From positions 558,001-622,000 of the forward strand of contig NZ_CP041764.1 of assembly GCF_009817885.1 (NCBI RefSeq): a DNA stretch of 64,000 nucleotides, written 5' to 3'. Shown here one piece after another: positions 44,026 to 51,825 of the stretch; within the stretch, counting starts at the first letter, position 1, and each line of letters opens with the position of its first letter. The position numbers and the translations under genes are program-made. Under the pieces are notes generated by a model. The model worked only from the letters and a program-made list of their open reading frames with translations, was not told the DNA's origin and did no database searches. The DNA comes from Serratia rhizosphaerae. GTDB taxonomy: Bacteria; Pseudomonadota; Gammaproteobacteria; Enterobacterales; Enterobacteriaceae.

Positions 44026-46511
44026 ACCGCATCCTTAGTTGAGGCCGGGTTCAGAGCGATAGTGCACCGACCGTTGCTCCAGGTGATCACCGCCTGCTTC
44101 GCGGTGTCCGAGGAGATAAACAGCGTGCTGCCCTGGCCCACGACGCCAATATATTTACCGTTTTCGTCCACGATATCCGCACCAAACGGCAGCGGTTCGC
44201 CATTGCTCTGCCGCGCGCGGAAGTTCAGGTTCTTCTCAACGGTGGTGTTGAATTTCACCTTCACGATGCTGCCCTCATACGGCACCACCTGCGCGACGGT
44301 CTTCTCAAAGTTGATGTCTTCCGAGCTGCCTTTCGGGTTAATTTCCACCGCATTGATACGGTACGGCCGCAGATAAGGCAGCACCGCATAGCCGTTGCCG
44401 TCCACCCGGGTGCCCGGCGAACCGGGCAGCATCGCGCCCTTGGCGTCTTTGGCTTCGATCAGCGCCATGGTGGTGCCGGTTTCCGGCGACAGCGTCACCC
44501 CGCCGCCGTGGACAATCAGCGAGCCGCTGGCGCCCAGGCCGCTCTGACGATAGCCTTCGCCCTGACTGTAGCTGGCGGTCAGCGTCGAATAAGGCGCACG
44601 ATAGCTGCCGTTCAGGCCGACGTTGTGGTCGCCGCCGCGCGCCACCGAGGTGGTCACGCCGTAGCTCAGGTTGTTCTCTTCACCGAAGGAGCCGTTCAGA
44701 CCCACCTGTGAGTTGCCGAAGTGCGAGTTGTTGAAGACGGTGTTCGAATTCAGGTTCGCCCGGCGGTTTTCGCCGAAGTACAGCGGATAGCTGAAGTTAA
44801 GCGAAATACGGTCGTCTTTGTTGTTGCCGCCGTTATTGGCCGAGTAGACGCGCTGCACGCCGACGTTATACGTCATGCGGCCCCACATGTTGTTGTAGCT
44901 CAGCTGATACTGCTTCTCGGTGCCGCTGCGGTTCCAGTAGTCGGCAATCCGCCCGGTAAAGTAGAAGCCGCCCCAGCCTTCCGGCAGATCCTGGTTGACG
45001 GTGTAGCTGAAGCCGTTTTTCTCCCGCCAGATTTCGCGGTTATTACCGCTCTTCTCCCTGTCGATGGTGTAAAGCGCATCGCTCAGGTTGTAATAATCCT
45101 TGGTGGAGTAACGGTACGCCGCCAGTACGATGCTGGTCTGCGTGCTGGAGAACATGCGGTTAAAACTCAGGCGGAAGCTCTGGCCGGTTTTATCTTCATC
45201 TTTCAGCTTCAGGCGCGACTGCGTCATATCCAGCGACAGCGCGCCGATACCGGTATTGATACCGCTGCCCAGCAGCACCGACTGATAGTCGTTAAAACCG
45301 CTGACGCCGAAATAGCCGGTGAACAGGTTATTCACGCCATACTGATAGGTGCCCTGCACAATCGCCGGCTTATTACGCAGGTCATCGGCGTCGGCCTTAC
45401 CGACGGCGAAGGTATAGCGCATCATGCCCGGACGCAGCAGTTGGGTAACGGACGAGTAAGGCACGTTAAAGTGCTGCTCGGAGCCATCGGCCTCTTTGAT
45501 CGTCACTTCCAGATCGTTGCCATAGCCGGACGGATACACATCGTTGATGTTAAACGGCCCGGGCGGCACCGAGGTCTGATAAATGATATTGCCGCTCTGG
45601 CGCACGGTGACCAGGGCGTTGCTTTGCGCCACGCCGCGAATCTCCGGCGCATAGGAGCGCATGCCGTCCGGGAACATGTTGTCGTCGGTCGCCAGGTTCA
45701 CCCCGCGCAGCCCCACGCTGTCGAAGAACTCGCCGTTGGTAAAGAACTGGCCGCCGGTAAAGATCGACTTCATCTGCGGGATCGGCCGCTGCAGGTAGGT
45801 CTGGTTGGAGTTCCAGCGCGTGCTGCCCCGCTGCTGCTGCCAATCCAGGTTGCCGATGTGTTTCAGCAGCCAGCCGTCATAGGAGAAACCCGCATTGATG
45901 CCCAGATAAGCGCTGGAGTCATCTGAACCCTGCGCGGAAGAGACATGGTTGTTGTAGTAGTTGGCGGTATAGGCCAGGTTCAGCGCCGGGACGCCTTCGT
46001 CCCAGAACTCCGGCGCTACATAACCTTTGTACATGCGGTTTTCATAGATCTGCGGCACCGACAGATCCAGACGCAGCGAAGACTGGTTAAAGTTGTCTTT
46101 CAGGTTGTCATCCTGGCGCCACTCGCTCAGGCGGCCGCAAAACTCAGGATTTTTGCTCAGCGCCTCATTGAGTTTCTCCACCGCCACGCCAAACTGCGAC
46201 AGCATTTTGGTGGTATAGCAGACGCCCAGTTTGGACTGTTTATCGCGGGTGATCTGCAGGTCATAACGCCCGCGCCACTCATCGTTGGTGTAGACATCGA
46301 CGGAATAGGTCCCCTCGCTGATCGCTACGGTGCTAAAGCGCGTCAGATCGACCTTCTCCTTGCTGCCGACGATAAAGCCATCGTTAAATTGATACAGCGG
46401 CTGTTGATTTTCCTGCGGCTCCGCCGCGCCGGCCGGAGAAATACAAGCCGAAACCACGATCGTCACAGAGAGCTTGCAACCCAATGCTTTTATCGGCACC
46501 CACTGTTTCAT
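44016..46511 (-). CDS. mrkC: Type 3 fimbrial outer-membrane usher MrkC
   Basis: An 831-residue usher that catalyses pilus assembly in the outer membrane. A signal peptide (about 1-29) is followed by the N-terminal chaperone-binding domain (FNDGFIVGS...), a 24-strand barrel with plug, and C-terminal domains ending in ITWSNGRCTIALNPASTKDAVC. FTGGQFFTNGEFFDSVGLRG and PPGPFNINDVYPSGYGNDL are typical usher segments. It starts 11 bases after mrkB and overlaps mrkD. Length is like Klebsiella MrkC (about 828). Confidence 0.93.
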   Translation of the reverse strand: MKQWVPIKALGCKLSVTIVVSACISPAGAAEPQENQQPLYQFNDGFIVGSKEKVDLTRFSTVAISEGTYSVDVYTNDEWRGRYDLQITRDKQSKLGVCYTTKMLSQFGVAVEKLNEALSKNPEFCGRLSEWRQDDNLKDNFNQSSLRLDLSVPQIYENRMYKGYVAPEFWDEGVPALNLAYTANYYNNHVSSAQGSDDSSAYLGINAGFSYDGWLLKHIGNLDWQQQRGSTRWNSNQTYLQRPIPQMKSIFTGGQFFTNGEFFDSVGLRGVNLATDDNMFPDGMRSYAPEIRGVAQSNALVTVRQSGNIIYQTSVPPGPFNINDVYPSGYGNDLEVTIKEADGSEQHFNVPYSSVTQLLRPGMMRYTFAVGKADADDLRNKPAIVQGTYQYGVNNLFTGYFGVSGFNDYQSVLLGSGINTGIGALSLDMTQSRLKLKDEDKTGQSFRLSFNRMFSSTQTSIVLAAYRYSTKDYYNLSDALYTIDREKSGNNREIWREKNGFSYTVNQDLPEGWGGFYFTGRIADYWNRSGTEKQYQLSYNNMWGRMTYNVGVQRVYSANNGGNNKDDRISLNFSYPLYFGENRRANLNSNTVFNNSHFGNSQVGLNGSFGEENNLSYGVTTSVARGGDHNVGLNGSYRAPYSTLTASYSQGEGYRQSGLGASGSLIVHGGGVTLSPETGTTMALIEAKDAKGAMLPGSPGTRVDGNGYAVLPYLRPYRINAVEINPKGSSEDINFEKTVAQVVPYEGSIVKVKFNTTVEKNLNFRARQSNGEPLPFGADIVDENGKYIGVVGQGSTLFISSDTAKQAVITWSNGRCTIALNPASTKDAVCQ

Positions 46512-46522
46512 CTGAAATATCC

Positions 46523-47224
46523 CTATTTTACCGCGAGTTTAATGGCAACGTCTGAGCCGTAATCATTGATATTGTTAATAACCAGAGTTTCGCCCGCTTT
46601 AATCGCCGCCTTGGTGTTCAGCGTGCCGCTGCTTTGCGGCGCTAGCATCAGAGTGCGGTCGTTCAGCGCCGTTTTGCCATCGCGTGAAACCTTGGTCACG
46701 GTGATATAAAACGGCGTCGGATTATTCAGCGTCAGGCTATTACCCGCCGCCTTCAGCACCAGCTGCTGCGGCGCGGCGTCGCGATTGCCCAACCCGTTCG
46801 GACGATAGAAGAATTTAAAGCGTGAGCGAATCGCCAGCTGCAGTACGTTCTGCCCTTCCTGCTGGCGGTCGGTATTGCTTGGCGGGATCTCCAGAATATT
46901 CAGCCACCACAGGCTCTCTTTATTCGTCGCCAGGCCGGATTTATTCGCCAGCTTAATACGCAGGGTCTGGCCGCTTTTCGCGTCCACGCGGGAAATCGGC
47001 GGCGTAATTAAAAAAGGCGTCACGATAGTATCCGGCGTGGCATTCGCATCGCCGTTATCCAGCCAGGCTTGCGCCAGCGCCGGCCGATCAGCTGAGTTGG
47101 ACAGCTGCACCGTTATTTCTCTTTCATTTCCCGGATAAATAAAGCGCGTGCCGTTAGCGATAATATTGTTAGCCGATGCAGAGAAACTGAAAATGAAACA
47201 GAAAAAAAGGGCAATAAATTTCAT
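46523..47224 (-). CDS. mrkB: Type 3 fimbrial periplasmic chaperone MrkB
   Basis: A 233-residue PapD-like chaperone that folds pilins by donor-strand complementation. Signal peptide about 1-18 (MKFIALFFCFIFSFSASA), then NGTRFIYPGNEREITVQLSN, the ESLWWLNILEIPP segment and the RSRFKFFYRPNGLG strand with the conserved basic residue. Much of the N-terminal half matches Klebsiella MrkB as recalled. ATG 47224 is preferred because GAGG lies five bases upstream; ATG 47227 is adjacent. A hairpin separates it from mrkA. Confidence 0.92.
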   Translation of the reverse strand: MKFIALFFCFIFSFSASANNIIANGTRFIYPGNEREITVQLSNSADRPALAQAWLDNGDANATPDTIVTPFLITPPISRVDAKSGQTLRIKLANKSGLATNKESLWWLNILEIPPSNTDRQQEGQNVLQLAIRSRFKFFYRPNGLGNRDAAPQQLVLKAAGNSLTLNNPTPFYITVTKVSRDGKTALNDRTLMLAPQSSGTLNTKAAIKAGETLVINNINDYGSDVAIKLAVK

Positions 47225-47240
47225 CATAACCTCAGAAATG

Positions 47241-47265
47241 AAAGCGGCAGACGCGCTGCCGCTTT
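47241..47265 (-). terminator. Intercistronic hairpin between mrkA and mrkB
   Basis: Perfect ten-pair stem AAAGCGGCAG/CTGCCGCTTT with a 5-base loop and no T-tail. It probably lowers read-through or protects the mrkA message, giving excess major pilin over assembly proteins. Confidence 0.7.
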
Positions 47266-47282
47266 TGTTCAGCAAAAGATTA

Positions 47283-47879
47283 TTACTGATAGGTAATTTC
47301 GTAAGTCGCGTAGCTGTTGACCACACCGCTGGTTACGGTGTCTGGGGTCGCCGTGGCGTAGCCTACGTAGTAGGTGAAACGCTTGCCGCCGTCCAGGTCA
47401 GCAATGCTGGTTGCTGCTTTCTGGTTGGCATCGCCCGGGATGATTTTGTTGGTCAGGTTTTTCGCGTCGTCAGCAGACAGCACCAGTTGGATATTCTGTG
47501 CGCCGGTACCTTCGGTGTTGGCCAGGTAGCCAGCGGTGGTGCCGCTTGCGCCGGTCAGCAGGTTACCGCCGGTCCAGTTAACGCCCAGTTTGTCGGTGCT
47601 AACTTCGGTATCAGCCGCCTGGCAGTTGGTGACGTCGATGGTGAAAGACTTCGGTTTCAGGTAGGTATTGGCGCCTGCATTTTTCACTTCGTTCAGGCTT
47701 ACCGGTGACAGGTAAACGCTGGCATCGCTGCCTTGACCGTTAACAGAAACAGTACAAGATACGTCGGTTACTTTACCGTAGAAGTCAACCTGACCGCCGC
47801 CCACATTTTCGGATGCAGCGTGTGCGGCAGACATTCCCAGAAAAGCGGTTGCTACTGCGGAGAGTAATACTTTGTTCAT
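47283..47879 (-). CDS. mrkA: Type 3 fimbrial major subunit MrkA
   Basis: A 198-residue pilin that forms the fimbrial shaft. Signal peptide about 1-21 (MNKVLLSAVATAFLGMSAAH), then GGGQVDFYGKVTDVSCTVSV, NGQGSDASVYLSPVSL, YLKPKSFTIDVTNCQ, LGVNWTGGNLL and a C-terminal GVVNSYATYEITYQ. These match Klebsiella MrkA nearly residue for residue as recalled. The two cysteines for the pilin disulfide are present. AGGA precedes ATG 47879. It is the first gene of the leftward mrkABCDF operon. Confidence 0.95.
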   Translation of the reverse strand: MNKVLLSAVATAFLGMSAAHAASENVGGGQVDFYGKVTDVSCTVSVNGQGSDASVYLSPVSLNEVKNAGANTYLKPKSFTIDVTNCQAADTEVSTDKLGVNWTGGNLLTGASGTTAGYLANTEGTGAQNIQLVLSADDAKNLTNKIIPGDANQKAATSIADLDGGKRFTYYVGYATATPDTVTSGVVNSYATYEITYQ

Positions 47880-48518
47880 TGTAATATCCTATGTCGGAAT
47901 TTATCGAAAATGATTGATATAGTCGTTAGTCCGCACAGAAGATTAAGGAATACAATCTTGCCGTCCCGTCACTATGCGTTAACTAAAATGGAAATGCTGA
48001 CAGTCACCCGGGAAATACATTAAATATCCATATTTGCAGGCAATATTTGTCACTACCGATAGGTAGAATTCCGAAGTTATAAACGACAGAATTACGAGGA
48101 ATAGATTTAATTCCATCGCTAACATGTTCCATTTCGGAAGTATCCTAGTCTCACTGCCCCAATAAATTAAAATCGTTTATAACATTCATAAACCCCGCCT
48201 TGATAGGAAAAATCTATCAACGATTGGCTATCGATCGATATTGACGATTCCAGAAGATAGGAATAGTCTGTATTTAACCCAAATGAAAAACAAAACCAAC
48301 GATAAGTTAACGTTAAATCAGTGCATTACGGCAGGTGGTCGAGCGCGAATATTCTGATTTTAAAAGAGAAGTGAAAAGCAGGCATGCATTTTGATGCCCA
48401 CTTCGGCAAGGGAAAGGCAAAGGCGGTTATAAATAAGAATCTTACCAATAAAACCTGCCAAAAAAATTATTAACCAGTTAAAAAACAATGAACTGTAATT
48501 CAATCCAAGGATTGGTAA
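47880..48518. other. AT-rich divergent control region of the mrk operon
   Basis: A 639-base gene-free stretch between mrkA and the EAL gene. It holds a long mrkA leader, a TTGATA/TATCAA dyad, three GATAGG-type repeats (48058, 48202, 48256) and a small dyad over the ribosome-binding site of the EAL gene. No recombinase-type inverted repeats were found. Confidence 0.6.
48200..48220. promoter_or_regulatory. TTGATA-N9-TATCAA dyad, MrkH-box-like
   Basis: Perfect dyad TTGATAG/CTATCAA with a 7-base centre. TATCAA is, as I recall, the core of the MrkH box at Klebsiella mrkA. A -10-like GATACT on the minus strand (48139-48144) would put a start near 48132, about 78 bases below the dyad centre, close to the spacing I remember for MrkH. 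Both points are recall-based. Confidence 0.45.
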
Positions 48519-49235
48519 ATGAGCACTTCTTTTATAGAGAGAAATAACGGTATCTATTTTACCTTTCAGCCGATGTTCGCCAGAACGGGACAGCTGATCG
48601 CCGTTGAATGCCTGTCGCGCTTTAATCTGGACAGCGCGTTCGCTCATTTCTCACCGGAACAGTTTTTCAAAAGCGCGGATGGCCTGACACGCATTGAGAT
48701 CCTGCTGGAGCAGGTCAGCCTGATAGAGAAATATCAGGCCTGGTTCAATCAACATCAGGTGATCGTCACGCTGAACGTTGACGACCATTCACTGGCGTCA
48801 TTAACCAGCAGTCAGTTTGCAGAAAGAATAAAGGCCATACGCTGTATCCACTTTGAAATCAGTGAAAGCGCGACGCGCCTGATAAAAAACCGTGTCCATC
48901 TCGATCCGATGCTGGAGGGGTATTCGTTTTGGCTTGATGATTTTGGTTCCGGCTACGCGGGTTTTTCCGCGCTTTATAACAGCCGTTTCCGTTTCGTTAA
49001 ACTCGACCGTTTCCTGTTGTGGAATTTTATGCAACGGCCGGGCGGCGAAGGTTTAATGCGCGCATTATTGCGTTTTTTTTACCTGAACAATTATAAGGTC
49101 ATTATCGAAGGCGTGGAAACGCCCGACCATAAAAGGTGGTTGAACGAAATGCCCTATTACGCACTGCAAGGAAAGCTGTGGAAAGAGTCCGACATCGGGG
49201 ACTTGAATTCGCTTCTGACAGCTGAATACTTCTAA
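48519..49235 (+). CDS. EAL-domain c-di-GMP phosphodiesterase, MrkJ-like
   Basis: A 238-residue stand-alone EAL protein with no membrane helix. The catalytic set appears intact although the signature is degenerate: Glu30 in VECL, Asn86 in NVDD, Glu113 in FEISES, Asp140-Asp141 in WLDDFGSGYAG, Lys161 in VKLD, Glu197 in IIEGVE and Gln217. It should therefore hydrolyse c-di-GMP and lower fimbrial expression, as MrkJ does in Klebsiella. Length equals that recalled for MrkJ. It is divergent from mrkA and 22 bases upstream of a LuxR-type gene. Confidence 0.85.
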   Translation: MSTSFIERNNGIYFTFQPMFARTGQLIAVECLSRFNLDSAFAHFSPEQFFKSADGLTRIEILLEQVSLIEKYQAWFNQHQVIVTLNVDDHSLASLTSSQFAERIKAIRCIHFEISESATRLIKNRVHLDPMLEGYSFWLDDFGSGYAGFSALYNSRFRFVKLDRFLLWNFMQRPGGEGLMRALLRFFYLNNYKVIIEGVETPDHKRWLNEMPYYALQGKLWKESDIGDLNSLLTAEYF

Positions 49236-49257
49236 CTTATTGTTGGGGTTAGCCCTT

Positions 49258-49848
49258 ATGCCTAAAAATAATGTCCTTGTCATCAGCGAGTGTAAATACA
49301 GCTATGTCGGCCTGTCCGTGCTGTTGAAAAAGCATTACGGCCAATATGATATCCGTCTGTTTTCCGACTTTATGCACGATGGCGCCAAGGCAGAAAAGAT
49401 CGTCAAACATGATATCGCACTGATCTTTACCTCACAGAACCTGGAACAGAGCGTTAATGTTATCGAAAGCCTGGTCGCCATGCACAACGGCTATCGCAGC
49501 AACACGCGCATTATCGTGTTCTATGATGATGAGCGGGTGGTCAAGCTGCTGTCGGTGCTGGGGATCACGGTCGAACTGATTCCCGCGCGCATGCCGCTTT
49601 ATTCGCTGCAAGAAAAATTGCAGCAGCTGTTTGAAAGCCGCACGCCCGGCGGTATCCGGGTGCAGAAAACCCGGGAACTCAGCCCGGCGGAAAGCGACGT
49701 GCTGTTCAACCTGCTGCGCGGCGACAGCCTGTTACGCATCGCGCAAAAGCGCGGCACGCATCCAAAAACCATCTTTTCACAGAAATACAGCGCCATGCGC
49801 AAGCTGCGCCTGCGCAGCATGAGCAGCATTTTTGTTGCGGCCAAATAA
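49258..49848 (+). CDS. LuxR-type regulator, MrkI-like
   Basis: A 196-residue protein with a receiver-like N-terminal half and a LuxR/FixJ helix-turn-helix at about 140-193: RELSPAESDVLFNLLRGDSL, then IAQKRGTHPKTIFSQKYSAM. The N-terminal half (VLVISECKYSYVGLSVLLKK) lacks an obvious phospho-acceptor Asp cluster, so it is probably not a phosphorelay receiver. The position behind an EAL gene next to mrk genes matches Klebsiella mrkI. The start is ATG 49258; a TTG six codons earlier is open. A hairpin follows the stop. Confidence 0.82.
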   Translation: MPKNNVLVISECKYSYVGLSVLLKKHYGQYDIRLFSDFMHDGAKAEKIVKHDIALIFTSQNLEQSVNVIESLVAMHNGYRSNTRIIVFYDDERVVKLLSVLGITVELIPARMPLYSLQEKLQQLFESRTPGGIRVQKTRELSPAESDVLFNLLRGDSLLRIAQKRGTHPKTIFSQKYSAMRKLRLRSMSSIFVAAK

Positions 49849-49851
49849 TCT

Positions 49852-49875
49852 GAAGGGGCGTTTTCGCGCCCCTTC
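49852..49875 (+). terminator. Hairpin after the LuxR-type gene
   Basis: Nine-pair stem GAAGGGGCG/CGCCCCTTC with loop TTTTCG, shortly after the stop. The tail is only weakly T-rich (CTGTTT). Confidence 0.65.
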
Positions 49876-50103
49876 CTGTTTACCCACCTGCCAAGCGGGC
49901 GGATCAACGCCTTCTCCAACGCCGCCGGTTAGGTTAAATTAATGTAACATCAAGTAAACAAGCAGTAACAGCCACATTCTGTCGCCGCAATTTGGTTACT
50001 CTTCCACCACAGGATTTCCCGCTGGCACGATGGCGTGTTTCGCTTTCTCCGCCGCTTCTATCAGCATTGTCGTCTGGATTAAAAATAAACATCAGGAGAT
50101 GTT

Positions 50104-51726
50104 ATGAAATCATCCTTATTCAGCCGTTATACCTGCTTTATGCTGAGCATTATCTTGGCGCTGGCCTTCTTCTTTATGGCCCTGGAGCAGCCATGGTTCT
50201 GGCTGCCCGCCCTGGCGTTTATCGCCCTGACCTCGCTGGGCCTGTATGACCTCAGCCAGCAGCGCCACGCCATCTGCCGTAACTACCCGATTATCGGCCG
50301 GCTGCGTTTCTTCTTCGAGTTTGTCCGTCCCGAACTGCGTCAGTATCTGCTGGAGGAAGATGATGAACAGATTCCTTTCTCGCGCACCCAACGTTCACTG
50401 GTCTACCGCCGGGCGAAAAATCAGATGGGGGATAAACCCTTCGGCACCATTATCGACGTGTATAAAACCGGCTATGAATGCATCGGCCACTCCATGTGCC
50501 CGGTGCCGGTCGCCGATCCCACCAGCTACCGCATCACCATCGGCGGCCCGGACTGCACCCAGCCCTATTCGGCCTCCATCTTCAACATCTCCGCCATGAG
50601 CTTCGGCGCGCTGTCCGCCAACGCCATCCGCGCGTTAAACCTCGGGGCGGCCAAAGGCAACTTTTACCACGACACCGGCGAAGGCAGCATCAGCCGTTAT
50701 CACCGGGAACACGGCGGCGATCTGGTCTGGGAACTGGGCAGCGGCTATTTCGGCTGCCGCACCGCCGACGGACACTTCGATCCGCAGCGCTTCGCCGAAC
50801 AGGCCGCCAGCCCGCAGGTGCGCATGATTGAAATCAAGCTCAGCCAGGGCGCCAAGCCGGGCCACGGCGGCATTCTGCCGGCGAAAAAGGTTGATGCGGA
50901 GATCGCCGCCACCCGCGGCGTGCCTGAGGGGCAGGACTGCATTTCCCCCTCTTCGCACAGCGCCTTCCGTACGCCGATCGAAATGATGCACTTTATCCAG
51001 CAGCTGCGGCAGCTCTCCGGCGGCAAGCCGGTCGGCTTTAAACTGTGCATCGGCCACCCGTGGGAGTTCGTCGCCATTGTCAAAGCGATGCTGCACACCG
51101 GCATTCTGCCGGACTTTATCGTGGTCGACGGCAAAGAGGGCGGCACCGGCGCCGCGCCGCTGGAACTGTCCAACTATATGGGCATGCCGCTGCGCGAAGG
51201 GCTGCTGTTCGTGCACAACACCCTGGTCGGCTGCGGCCTGCGCGACAGCATCAGGATCGGCGCCAGCGGTAAAATCATCAGCGCCTTTGATATCGCCAGC
51301 GTGATGGCGCTCGGCGCCGACTGGGTGAACTCGGCGCGCGGCTTTATGTTCGCCGTTGGCTGTATCCAGTCGCAAAGCTGCCACACCAACCACTGCCCGA
51401 CCGGCGTCGCCACGCAGGATCCGCTGCGGCAGAAAGCGCTGGTGGTGCCGAATAAAGCGGAGCGGGTGTACCACTTCCACCAGAATACGGTCAAGGCGCT
51501 GGCCGAAATGCTGGCGGCAGCGGGCGTCAGCCGTCCGGAACAGCTAACGTCGCACCATATGCTGCGCCGCATCACCCCGACGGAAATCAAAGTCTACGCC
51601 GATATCTACTACTATCTGGAACCGGGCGCGCTGCTGGAAAAAGAGATTAAAAGTGAGTTTTACGCCCGCATGTGGCGCATGGCAACGCCAAGCAGCTTCG
51701 ACCAGGCGGTCGCCCTGTCGGCTTAA
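50104..51726 (+). CDS. FMN-binding glutamate synthase family protein
   Basis: A 540-residue protein consisting of the FMN/Fe-S synthase domain of glutamate synthase without the glutaminase domain. Two N-terminal hydrophobic segments (about 10-50) suggest membrane anchoring. Then come FNISAMSFGALSANAIRALN, EGSISRYH, LSQGAKPGHGGILPAKKV and VDGKEGGTGAAPLE. Cysteines 420, 426 and 431 (C-x5-C-x4-C) match the 3Fe-4S ligands of GltB. The physiological reaction is unknown; without the amidotransferase half it cannot use glutamine by the usual route. It stands alone upstream of the bet locus. Confidence 0.88.
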   Translation: MKSSLFSRYTCFMLSIILALAFFFMALEQPWFWLPALAFIALTSLGLYDLSQQRHAICRNYPIIGRLRFFFEFVRPELRQYLLEEDDEQIPFSRTQRSLVYRRAKNQMGDKPFGTIIDVYKTGYECIGHSMCPVPVADPTSYRITIGGPDCTQPYSASIFNISAMSFGALSANAIRALNLGAAKGNFYHDTGEGSISRYHREHGGDLVWELGSGYFGCRTADGHFDPQRFAEQAASPQVRMIEIKLSQGAKPGHGGILPAKKVDAEIAATRGVPEGQDCISPSSHSAFRTPIEMMHFIQQLRQLSGGKPVGFKLCIGHPWEFVAIVKAMLHTGILPDFIVVDGKEGGTGAAPLELSNYMGMPLREGLLFVHNTLVGCGLRDSIRIGASGKIISAFDIASVMALGADWVNSARGFMFAVGCIQSQSCHTNHCPTGVATQDPLRQKALVVPNKAERVYHFHQNTVKALAEMLAAAGVSRPEQLTSHHMLRRITPTEIKVYADIYYYLEPGALLEKEIKSEFYARMWRMATPSSFDQAVALSA

Positions 51727-51825
51727 CATATCGGTGATGCCTCGGGTAAAACGGGAAAATAACCCCGGTGCAGGACGCGCCGGGGGAATATTCCCTCCTC
51801 GCCGGATGGCGAAGAGGGAAATTGA

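Noticed and set aside
47880..48518. Invertible promoter switch at mrkA
   Set aside because: No pair of long inverted repeats flanks the promoter and no tyrosine recombinase gene lies nearby; the dyad found is operator-sized.
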